A model generated the notes under the pieces. That model was not told where the DNA came from. It searched no databases and saw nothing but the letters and a program-made list of their open reading frames with translations. The position numbers were made by a program, and so were the translations under genes. This document shows, piece by piece, positions 52,683 through 59,507 of a DNA stretch of 59,507 nucleotides. The stretch covers positions 1-59,507 of the forward strand of contig CCNC01000182.1 of assembly GCA_000824845.1 (NCBI GenBank), given 5' to 3'. The stretch comes from Mesorhizobium sp. ORS 3359 (GTDB lineage Bacteria; Pseudomonadota; Alphaproteobacteria; Rhizobiales; Rhizobiaceae). Numbering within the stretch: position 1 is the stretch's first letter; every line of letters starts with the position of its first letter.

Positions 52683-53252
52683 TCAGAACCCGAACGAGGC
52701 CTGCGCGGCGGGCGGGGGGCCGACGCGAACGCCTTCCATGGCCAGCATCCTTTCCTTGGTGGCCGAGCCGCCCGGCGCGGAGAAGCCGCCGATTTTGCCG
52801 CCGGCCGCCAGGATGCGGTGGCAGGGGATGACCAGCGGCACCGGGTTGGCGCCGAGCGCAGCACCCGTCTCGCGGGCGAGCCCGGCATGGCCGGCGCGCC
52901 TGGCCAACTCGCCATAGGTGGTGGTCTCGCCGAAGCCGAGCTTGCGCGCGGCATCGTAGATGGCGAGGCGAAAGTCATCGACCCCGTCGAGATCGACCGG
53001 CACGCCGGAGAAATCGACGTCCGCGCCGGCCGCGTAGGCCTGGATAGAGGCGATCAGCTCGACCACCCAGGACGGCTGGTCGGTCGAGGTCGAGACGCCA
53101 GGGTGACGAAACAGCCGGCGCTCGATCGCCTCGCGGCTGCGTTCGGGCAGGCAGAGCCGGATCAGGCCCTTCTCGCTCCAGGCGATGCCCATGAAGCCGA
53201 TCACTGTTTCTAACACTGCGTGGCCGGCCGTGATCTCGGATGCGGGTTTCAT
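52683..53252 (-). CDS. ogt: methylated-DNA-protein-cysteine methyltransferase
   Basis: Direct-reversal DNA repair enzyme that accepts the O6-methyl group of guanine onto a Cys. 189 residues: the C-terminal domain has FGETTTYGELARRAG, the helix-turn-helix region and the active-site VPLVIPCHRILAAGG with the PCHR motif near 151. The start at 53252 is used because it is followed by a complete domain; the frame to 53330 lacks support. Confidence 0.93.
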   Translation of the reverse strand: MKPASEITAGHAVLETVIGFMGIAWSEKGLIRLCLPERSREAIERRLFRHPGVSTSTDQPSWVVELIASIQAYAAGADVDFSGVPVDLDGVDDFRLAIYDAARKLGFGETTTYGELARRAGHAGLARETGAALGANPVPLVIPCHRILAAGGKIGGFSAPGGSATKERMLAMEGVRVGPPPAAQASFGF

Positions 53253-53417
53253 GGCGTTTTCCTTCCGCAAACCAGCGAAAAACGAGTACATATCCAGAAC
53301 AATATGACATTTCCGCCCTGTTCCCGCCACCCGAAAACCGCCTGGTGGCCCCGATTGCCGGAGGTAAATCGCTGGTGTAAGGACTCCTTAACAACAGACA
53401 AACCGGACCCTCACGGC

Positions 53418-54434
53418 TTGCCAACCAAAATCATAATCACCGCGATCGGCGTGCTCGTTGCCGCTGCTGGTCTGAGCGGTTGCACCTCGACCTCGCAAAT
53501 GAAGGCCGCGCCCGCGCTTGCGGAAGCCTCGACGCCTGTCGTGGCCGACGACGCGCCGACGGTCGCGCTGCCCGAAACGGTGGCCGTGCTGCCGGAGCCA
53601 TCCGGGCTCGCGCAGGTGCAGACCGCCGCGCTGACCGGGGATGCCGTTGCCATGGCTGCCATGCCCGGCGCGCCGGCGACGCCTGGTTCGCTCGCGACGC
53701 AAAGCGCGCTTGCGACGCAGGGCGCGCTTTTGCCACCGCCTGTCCAGCCCGGCGCGGCGCTGGCGCAGCCCGCGGCTTTCGCGGGAGCAACACCGATGGC
53801 CGGCAAGTTTCCGCCGCCGCCCGTCCTGACGGCCGGCGGCTCGCCGACCGGCCCAGGATCGATCAAACAGGCGGGATCCCTCAAGCAGGCGGCGGTCTAT
53901 ACGACCGCGGGCGTCGCCATGCCGGTCACCGGCCAGTCGGCGAAAGTCGCCCCGTTGCCCGGTGTCCAACAGGTTGCTTACGTGGCGCCGGACAACCCCG
54001 CTCTGCTGGCGGCGCCCGGCCAGCCCGAGCAGCACGCCAGCGGCCCGCGCGGCGAGATCGAGCGGCTGATCGAGAAATATTCGGCGCTCTATGAAGTGCC
54101 GGTCGAACTGGTGCGCCATGTCGTCAACCGCGAGAGCACCTTCAACCCGAAAGCCTATAATCACGGCCATTGGGGGCTGATGCAGATCAAGCACGCGACG
54201 GCGCGCGGCATGGGTTATGACGGCCCGGCGACCGGCCTGTTCGACGCCGAGACCAATCTCAAATACGCCGTGAAATATCTGCGTGGCGCCTGGCTGGTCT
54301 CGGGCGGCAACGCCAAGCGCGCCGACACGCTCTACCAGACCGGCTATTACTACGACGCCAAGCGCAAGGGCCTGCTCGAGGCGACGGGACTTGGCGCCGA
54401 CCGCAAGCGGCATCGCCTGCCGCCCGACGCCTGA
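53418..54434 (+). CDS. lytic transglycosylase (SLT domain) lipoprotein
   Basis: Peptidoglycan-cleaving enzyme. With TTG at 53418 the protein has 338 residues and begins with a lipoprotein signal (IIITAIGVLVAAAGLSGC), so the N-terminal Cys is probably acylated. A low-complexity Ala/Pro-rich linker (about 25-205) precedes the SLT domain (about 210-330): IEKYSALYEVPVELVRHVVN, RESTFNPKAYN with the catalytic Glu, and HWGLMQIKHATARGMGY. Start uncertain; an ATG at 53304 is also in frame. Confidence 0.9.
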   Translation: MPTKIIITAIGVLVAAAGLSGCTSTSQMKAAPALAEASTPVVADDAPTVALPETVAVLPEPSGLAQVQTAALTGDAVAMAAMPGAPATPGSLATQSALATQGALLPPPVQPGAALAQPAAFAGATPMAGKFPPPPVLTAGGSPTGPGSIKQAGSLKQAAVYTTAGVAMPVTGQSAKVAPLPGVQQVAYVAPDNPALLAAPGQPEQHASGPRGEIERLIEKYSALYEVPVELVRHVVNRESTFNPKAYNHGHWGLMQIKHATARGMGYDGPATGLFDAETNLKYAVKYLRGAWLVSGGNAKRADTLYQTGYYYDAKRKGLLEATGLGADRKRHRLPPDA

Positions 54435-54467
54435 GCGGACGGTCCGCGCGGCGTCTCGAGACAGCGC

Positions 54468-54965
54468 ATGCCTGAGAACACGACGCCTCGTCCGCCGGCT
54501 CCCAACGACATCCGCCTGCGCAAGCTGCTCGACGATACGCTCGCCGCGCCGCATTGGCCGGAAGGCTTCGTCATGCGCGCTTTCGAACATCGTGACGCGC
54601 AGGCCTTGCACGCGCTGCTGGAAGAGGTGTTCGACGACGGCGCCGATGGGCCGTTCGACGATTGGTGGCCGCGCATTGCCGACGACGCCGAATTCGATCC
54701 CGCTCTCTGCTTCCTGGTCATCGACGGCAAGGGCCTGCTTGCGGGCGCGGCGCTGTGCTGGACATCCGGTTTCGTCAAGGACCTCGCCGTCCATCCGGAG
54801 TCCAGAAGGCAGGGCATCGGCGAGGCGCTGATGCGGCACGTGTTCCTTGTTTTTCGCGAGCGCGGGGCGACGCATGTCGATCTCAAGACCAACAGTGTGA
54901 AGAACACCGCGGCCTTCAGGCTCTACGAGCGGCTCGGCATGATCCCGGTCGGCTGGGAAGGTTAA
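54468..54965 (+). CDS. GNAT family N-acetyltransferase
   Basis: A 165-residue acetyl-CoA-dependent transferase. Motif A is VKDLAVHPESRRQGIGEALM near 104-123 (R-x-x-G-x-G/A), followed by HVFLVFRERGATHVDLKTN and NTAAFRLYERLGM, motif B. Substrate unknown. Thirty-three bases after the transglycosylase gene, possibly cotranscribed. Confidence 0.9.
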   Translation: MPENTTPRPPAPNDIRLRKLLDDTLAAPHWPEGFVMRAFEHRDAQALHALLEEVFDDGADGPFDDWWPRIADDAEFDPALCFLVIDGKGLLAGAALCWTSGFVKDLAVHPESRRQGIGEALMRHVFLVFRERGATHVDLKTNSVKNTAAFRLYERLGMIPVGWEG

Positions 54966-55338
54966 TGGCGTCCCGGAATTGTGAACTCCTTCACATAGGC
55001 TGACGTTAGGGCATGCTAATGCGTCGTCGTGCCGGGCGGCCGATCGGCGGATCGACGCTGGCAAGGCGTCGGAGGGGGCTGTGCCGGCATGCGTCAGCCA
55101 CTCCCAGACGGGCTCCGGGGCGGGGGTTTCGGAGCCCGTCCGCTTTCGTGAAAGCGGGTGAAGGAAGCAGGACACCGACGCGGTCGAGCCGGCCCAGACG
55201 GCTTCATTGACCCGCCAGCCCGAACCGGCGCGCATGAGCGCATGGAACTCTAAGCGGCATCATGCATTCATCGCAGGGGCCTGATGAGCCGCGACGCCGA
55301 GATGGCGCCGCCGGCCGCCGAAGGAGGCCCGCAATCCC
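54966..55338. other. 373-base intergenic region upstream of the sugar importer
   Basis: No gene seen. A strong hairpin ACGGGCTCCG / CGGAGCCCGT (55108-55139) with a G-rich loop has no U-tract. Open frames across it look spurious. The 3' part must contain the promoter of the ABC operon, but no consensus is clear. Confidence 0.5.
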
Positions 55339-56601
55339 GTGAAACTTGTTTGCGCGTTCCTGGCGTTGGCTGCCACCATCTTGCTGGCCACCGCGCAAGC
55401 GCGAGCTGTGGAATTGTCGATTGTGTCGGGCGACACCGGCAACGGCATCAAGGTGCTGCGCGAGATCCTCGACCTCTATCAGAAGAAGAGCGGCAACAAG
55501 GTCGACATCGTCGTCATCCCGCCTTCGACCACCGACCAGTTCGGCCAATACCGGCTCTGGCTTGCCGCCGGCAGCAGCGATATCGACGTCTACCAGACCG
55601 ACGTCATCTGGGCGCCGCAGCTCGCCAGCCAATTGGTCGATCTGACGGAAGCGACGAGGGACGTGGCGGGCGCGCATTTCCCGTCGATCATCCAGTCGCA
55701 GACGGTCAACGGCAGGCTGGTCGCGCTGCCGATCTTCACCGACGCGCCGGCGCTCTACTACCGCAAGGATCTCCTCGACAAATATGGCTTGAAGGTGCCG
55801 ACCACCTGGCAGGAATTGCAGGACACCGCCAAGCTCGTCATGGACAGGGAGCGGGCGGCCGGCACCAAGGACCTCTGGGGATACGTCTTCCAGGGCAATG
55901 CCTATGAGGGGCTGACCTGCAACGCGCTCGAATGGGTGATGTCGAATGGCGGCGGCGGGATCATAGAGCCGGATGGCGGCATCTCCATCAACAATCCGAA
56001 GGCGGCCGCGGCGCTCGACAGGGTCAAGGGCTGGATCGGCGCAATAGCGCCTCCGGGTGTGCTTGCCTATCAGGAGGAGGAATCGCGGGGCGTCTGGCAG
56101 ACCGGCAATGCCGTCTTCATGCGCAACTGGCCCTATGCCTATGCGCTCGGCAACAGCCAGAATTCGCCGATCAAGGGCAGGTTCGACGTGGCGCCGCTGC
56201 CGGCCGGCGATGGCGGGCATCCGGTCGCGACGCTGGGCGGCTGGAACCTTGCCGTGTCCAAATATTCGAAACATCCGGATGCCGCGATCGACCTGGTCAA
56301 GTTCATCGCTTCGCCCGAGATGCAGAAATACCGGACGCTCAAGACATCCAACCTGCCGACGATCGCGGCGCTCTATGACGATCCCGATATCGCCAGGCAA
56401 CAGCCGATCGTGCCGCGCTGGAAAGAGATCTTCCTCGACGCGCAGCCGCGTCCCTCGGCAACCGCCAGGATCAAATACAACGAAGCGTCGAGCCAGTTCT
56501 GGACCGCGGTCCACAACACGATCTCCGGGAACGGCACCGCCGCTGACAATCTCGCCGATCTCGAGGCGCGGCTGACCAGGCTGAAAGGCAAGGGCTGGTG
56601 A
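55339..56601 (+). CDS. sugar ABC transporter substrate-binding protein
   Basis: A 420-residue periplasmic binding protein of the maltose/trehalose-type cluster (ThuE/AglE-like). The signal peptide is LVCAFLALAATILLATAQARA; the mature part has VPTTWQELQDTAKLVMDRER, GNAYEGLTCNALEWVMSNGG and GGWNLAVSKYSKHPDAAIDL, the family signature. Starts with GTG at 55339. First gene of a three-gene operon; the downstream permease overlaps by four bases. The sugar is inferred to be a disaccharide by similarity only. Confidence 0.9.
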   Translation: MKLVCAFLALAATILLATAQARAVELSIVSGDTGNGIKVLREILDLYQKKSGNKVDIVVIPPSTTDQFGQYRLWLAAGSSDIDVYQTDVIWAPQLASQLVDLTEATRDVAGAHFPSIIQSQTVNGRLVALPIFTDAPALYYRKDLLDKYGLKVPTTWQELQDTAKLVMDRERAAGTKDLWGYVFQGNAYEGLTCNALEWVMSNGGGGIIEPDGGISINNPKAAAALDRVKGWIGAIAPPGVLAYQEEESRGVWQTGNAVFMRNWPYAYALGNSQNSPIKGRFDVAPLPAGDGGHPVATLGGWNLAVSKYSKHPDAAIDLVKFIASPEMQKYRTLKTSNLPTIAALYDDPDIARQQPIVPRWKEIFLDAQPRPSATARIKYNEASSQFWTAVHNTISGNGTAADNLADLEARLTRLKGKGW

Positions 56602-57539
56602 GCGCGGCAAGGCCATCGCCGCTGGCGCGCCGGCGCGTGCGCACCGCCTGGCTGTTCCTGGCGCCGATGCTCTTCGTGCTCGCCGTCGTCGCCGGCTGGC
56701 CGTTCCTGCGCACGGTCTATTACAGCTTCACCGACGCCTCGCTCGCCGATCTCGACGCGCGGCAATGGGTGGGCTTCGACAATTATTTTTCGGTGCTCAC
56801 CCTGCCGAGCGGCCGGGTGCTCTATGACGGGCTGCTGGTCGATCCGGTCTGGTGGCGCGCGGTGTGGAACACAGTGCGTTTCGCCCTGGTGTCGGTGGCC
56901 TGCGAGACGGTGCTGGGCACGGTCGTCGCCCTTGCGCTCAACGCCGAATTTCCGGGACGCGGCATCGTGCGGGCCGCGATCCTAATTCCCTGGGCGATCC
57001 CGACCATCGTCTCGGCCAAGATGTGGCAGTGGATGCTCAACGATCAGTTCGGCATCATCAATGTCGTGCTGCTCAATCTCGGCTTGATCGATAGCAAGAT
57101 CGCCTGGACCGCCAGCGCCGACACCGCGATGGTCGCCGTGCTGATCGTCGATATCTGGAAGTCGACGCCGTTCATGGCGCTGCTGATCCTGGCGGCGCTG
57201 CAGATGCTGCCGCGCGAGATCCTCGAAGTTGCAAAGCTCGACGGCGCCAATCCCTGGCAGATCTTCTGGCGCGTGACGCTGCCGCTGATCCGGCCGGCGG
57301 TGATGGTGGCGGTGATTTTTCGCGCGCTCGACGCGCTACGCATCTTCGACCTGATCTATGTGCTGACGCCCAACAACGTCCAGACCAAGTCGATGTCGAT
57401 CTTCGCGCGCGAGAACCTGTTCGAGTTCGACAAGTTCGCCTATGGCTCGGCCGCCTCGACGCTGCTTTTCCTGATCATCGGCCTGCTCACCATCGCCTAT
57501 ATCCGGATTGGGCGGCTGAGTTTCGATGGAGGCCGCTGA
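56598..57539 (+). CDS. sugar ABC transporter permease (MalF/ThuF type)
   Basis: A 313-residue inner-membrane permease with six predicted helices. It begins ARRRVRTAWLFLAPMLFVLA and carries the cytoplasmic EAA-type loop VAKLDGANPWQIFWRVTLPL near 213-232 that contacts the ATPase. Starts with GTG overlapping the binding-protein stop (GTGA). Confidence 0.92.
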   Translation: MSAARPSPLARRRVRTAWLFLAPMLFVLAVVAGWPFLRTVYYSFTDASLADLDARQWVGFDNYFSVLTLPSGRVLYDGLLVDPVWWRAVWNTVRFALVSVACETVLGTVVALALNAEFPGRGIVRAAILIPWAIPTIVSAKMWQWMLNDQFGIINVVLLNLGLIDSKIAWTASADTAMVAVLIVDIWKSTPFMALLILAALQMLPREILEVAKLDGANPWQIFWRVTLPLIRPAVMVAVIFRALDALRIFDLIYVLTPNNVQTKSMSIFARENLFEFDKFAYGSAASTLLFLIIGLLTIAYIRIGRLSFDGGR

Positions 57540-58365
57540 GGTGAAAATGCTGAAGCGCGCCGCCTTCTACCTGCTGCTCCTGGCGATCGTCTTCGTCGCG
57601 GTGTTTCCGTTCTACTACGCCATCGTCACCAGCCTGAAATCGGGAACCGAATTGTTCCAGGCAGGCCTTTGGCCGCGATCGTTCAGCCTTGCCAATTACC
57701 GCAACGTGCTGACCGAAGGGCCCTTCCTGCGCAACCTCGTCAATTCGCTGATCGTCTCCGGCGCGGTCGTCGCGATCTCGCTGCTGCTCGGCGTCACCGC
57801 GGCTTACGCGCTGGCGCGCATCCGTTTCCGCGGCCGCTCGGCGCTGATGCTCGCCATCCTGTCGGTCTCGATGTTTCCGCAAGTCGCAGCACTTGCCGGG
57901 CTGTTCGAGATCATCCGGGCGCTGCATCTCTACAATTCGCTGTTGGCGCTCATCCTGTCCTACATGATCTTCACGCTGCCGTTCACCGTCTGGGTGCTCA
58001 CCACTTTCGTGCGCGACCTGCCGGTGGAGATCGAGGAGGCGGCGATCCTCGACGGCGCCGGGCCTTGGATCATCCTGACGCGCATCTTCCTGCCGCTGCT
58101 ATGGCCGGCGCTCGCCACCACCGGGCTGCTAGCCTTTATCAGCGCCTGGAACGAGTTCCTGTTCGCGCTGACCTTCACCTCCACCAACACGCAGCGCACG
58201 GTGCCTGTGGCGATCGCGCTGCTGTCAGGCAACTCGCAGTTCGAGATCCCCTGGGGCAACATCATGGCCGCCTCGGTGATCGTCACCGTGCCGCTGGTGG
58301 CGCTGGTGCTGATCTTCCAGCGCCGCATCGTTTCCGGGCTTACGGCGGGTGGGGTGAAGGGTTAG
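57526..58365 (+). CDS. sugar ABC transporter permease (MalG/ThuG type)
   Basis: A 279-residue permease with six helices and the EAA-type loop EAAILDGAGPWIILTRIFLP near 166-185. Its start overlaps the previous permease by 14 bases; ATG 57526 or an internal ATG after KV is possible. No ATP-binding subunit follows: the next gene is on the other strand, so an MsmX/UgpC-type ATPase elsewhere must energise the system. Confidence 0.92.
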   Translation: MEAAEVKMLKRAAFYLLLLAIVFVAVFPFYYAIVTSLKSGTELFQAGLWPRSFSLANYRNVLTEGPFLRNLVNSLIVSGAVVAISLLLGVTAAYALARIRFRGRSALMLAILSVSMFPQVAALAGLFEIIRALHLYNSLLALILSYMIFTLPFTVWVLTTFVRDLPVEIEEAAILDGAGPWIILTRIFLPLLWPALATTGLLAFISAWNEFLFALTFTSTNTQRTVPVAIALLSGNSQFEIPWGNIMAASVIVTVPLVALVLIFQRRIVSGLTAGGVKG

Positions 58366-58700
58366 ATGTCGGGCGCGTTGCCGACCTTCTTCTTCATCTC
58401 CAGCGCCCAGGCGCGGCCTTCGTCACCGCCCCACAACAGCCAGGCGATGTAGCCGGCCGAGGGATTGTCCTCGTTGCCGTAATTCTTGCCCTTCTTGTCG
58501 ACCTCGTGGCGGGCGAAATAGCTGACCATGCGGCGGATGGTCGAGGGCGACAGGGTTTTGCGGTTCTTGAGCTCGGTGGCGCGGGCGACGCCGATCTCTG
58601 TGCCGCCGCGGCCGAATTCCTTGCGCAGCCTGAGACCCTTGGCGGCGTTGTCGGCAACGATCTGCGGGCAGCGCAGGTCGATCTCGTCGGTGTCGGTCAT
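58362..58700 (-). CDS. conserved hypothetical protein with a phage-associated domain
   Basis: A 112-residue protein. The central part reads GVARATELKNRKTLSPSTIR, MVSYFARHEVDKKGKNYG and SAGYIAWLLWGGDEGRAWA. This segment occurs in phage head-maturation and other mobile-element proteins and in free-standing rhizobial proteins of unknown function. The ATG at 58700 is chosen; the frame to 58751 adds an unlikely leader. Its stop overlaps the end of the permease gene by four bases (convergent). Confidence 0.75.
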   Translation of the reverse strand: MTDTDEIDLRCPQIVADNAAKGLRLRKEFGRGGTEIGVARATELKNRKTLSPSTIRRMVSYFARHEVDKKGKNYGNEDNPSAGYIAWLLWGGDEGRAWALEMKKKVGNAPDI

Positions 58701-58857
58701 TTTTGCTCCCCGTTCCCCAGTGGTTTTAGCTGACGCGAAGCAATGCGGCAAAGCTGGGCTGGTTCCGGCGTGTCCTTTCGAGGCAGCCTTTCAAGCAACC
58801 CTGGCGCCCATGCCGCGTTGGGGAAGGCGGAGGGGCTGTTCGGATCGGAGTTTTGAG

Positions 58858-59418
58858 ATGAAAACGCTGCTGCCCCTGGTCGCCGTCGCGCTTCTTGCCG
58901 GCGCGCCCGCCGCGTTCGCCCAATCGAACGACACCAATACGGATGCCGTGGGACCGATGGTGACCGACACCAAGGTCGACACACAGACCTTCGTCACGAC
59001 CGTGCCGAATGCCAACATGTTCGAGATCGAGTCGAGCAAGCTGGCGCAGGAGAAGTCGGCGTCGGCCGACGTCAAGGCCTTCGCCGCCGACATGATCAAG
59101 GATCACACCAAGGCCGGCGAGGATTTCAAGGCCGCGCTCAGCCAGGGCCAGACCACCGCGTCGATCAAGCCCGCCGGCCCGGCGCTGCAGCCGAAGGAGC
59201 AGCAGATGCTCGACGAACTGAAGGCTGCCGGCGGCAAGGATTTCGACGCCAAATACATCAAGATGCAGAGCGACGCGCATAAGGATGCGGTTGCGCTGTT
59301 TTCCACCTATGCCAATTCCGGCGACGACCCGGCGATGAAGGAATTCGCCAAGAAGACGCTGCCGGTGCTGAAGATGCATGAGAAGCATGTGAAGGACCTG
59401 GCGGTCGCGCATCAGTGA
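58858..59418 (+). CDS. exported DUF4142 protein
   Basis: A 186-residue protein with a signal peptide (LLPLVAVALLAGAPAAFAQ) and a four-helix DUF4142 domain: NMFEIESSKLAQEKSASADV, FAADMIKDHTKAGEDFKAA, MQSDAHKDAVALFSTYANSG and LPVLKMHEKHVKDLA. The conserved His residues resemble ferritin-like bundles, but metal binding is unproven. Start at 58858. Confidence 0.92.
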   Translation: MKTLLPLVAVALLAGAPAAFAQSNDTNTDAVGPMVTDTKVDTQTFVTTVPNANMFEIESSKLAQEKSASADVKAFAADMIKDHTKAGEDFKAALSQGQTTASIKPAGPALQPKEQQMLDELKAAGGKDFDAKYIKMQSDAHKDAVALFSTYANSGDDPAMKEFAKKTLPVLKMHEKHVKDLAVAHQ

Positions 59419-59427
59419 AGGGCGCCT

Positions 59428-59492
59428 TCCCCTTCTCCCCTTGTGGGAGAAGGTGGATCGGCGCGCTAGCGCCGAGACGGATGAGGGGTGCT
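59428..59492. repeat. RIME-like repeat at the right edge
   Basis: CCTTCTCCCCTTGTGGGAGAAGG (59431-59453) followed by CGGCGCGCTAGCGCCG (59459-59474) and GATGAGGGGTGCT, the same modules as in the element at 51417. The element is not complete within the window. Confidence 0.8.
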
Positions 59493-59507
59493 GGAAGGAA
59501 TGAGACG

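Noticed and set aside
55013..55240. A tRNA gene in the gap before the ABC operon
   Set aside because: No T-arm GGTTCGA-type sequence or cloverleaf pairing was found; the short frame here looks spurious.
58362..58700. Evidence for a prophage from the phage-type domain
   Set aside because: Only one isolated small protein; no integrase, att repeats or structural genes are near, and neighbours are ordinary chromosomal genes.

Overview
The window looks like a chromosomal segment of an alphaproteobacterium of the Rhizobiales, most likely Mesorhizobium or a close relative. The reasons are high GC with strong GC3 bias, the trxB-lsrB pair followed by two AbcR-like small RNAs, an UvrB with a long rhizobial C-terminal tail, and several RIME-like palindromic repeats with the core CTCCCCCTTGTGGGGGAG. 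The genus is an inference from gene content and order; no rRNA or tRNA gene was seen.

Layout. 1-3114: 5' part of uvrB (minus), running off the left edge. 3.4-10.5 kb: conserved exported or membrane proteins, a CapA-type metallophosphatase and a lipid-kinase gene. 10.6-14.3 kb: an overlapping minus-strand catabolic operon (GMC oxidoreductase, enolase-superfamily dehydratase, 3-hydroxyisobutyrate-dehydrogenase-type enzyme). 14.5-21.1 kb: a SUKH-domain gene, a YciA-type thioesterase, two HxlR-type regulators each beside its likely target (FMN reductase; EmrA/EmrB efflux operon), and between them the frameshifted remains of an avidin gene. 21.5-26.3 kb: a 1617-residue autotransporter. 26.6-32.6 kb: CorC/TlyC-like protein, LssY_C protein, two extensin-like proteins, DUF3775 and TPR proteins, and two related very small genes. 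32.9-40.6 kb: greA, then the complete ADP-L-glycero-D-manno-heptose pathway and inner-core heptosyltransferases in two divergent groups (hldD-waaF-waaC minus; hldE-gmhA-gmhB plus). 40.7-44.5 kb: Lrp-type regulator, trxB, lsrB and a tandem small-RNA locus. 44.6-59.5 kb: a divergent EF-G-like GTPase, aspartate transaminase, two coupled EAL proteins, GST, cspA, Ogt-type methyltransferase, lytic transglycosylase lipoprotein, a sugar ABC importer without its ATPase, and a DUF4142 protein.

The most notable observations are: RIME-like repeats that have become protein-coding sequence in uvrB and waaC in the same reading frame; an avidin-family pseudogene with three compensating frame changes; a tandem AbcR locus in which each promoter is preceded by a dyad at the same distance, one of them a T-N11-A LysR box; a strong intrinsic terminator in the greA leader; an EF-G paralogue lacking the catalytic His; and a pair of tiny paralogous proteins. 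No CRISPR array, insertion sequence, prophage or origin was found. Start codons were chosen from Shine-Dalgarno-like sequences, signal peptides and gene overlaps and are stated where uncertain.
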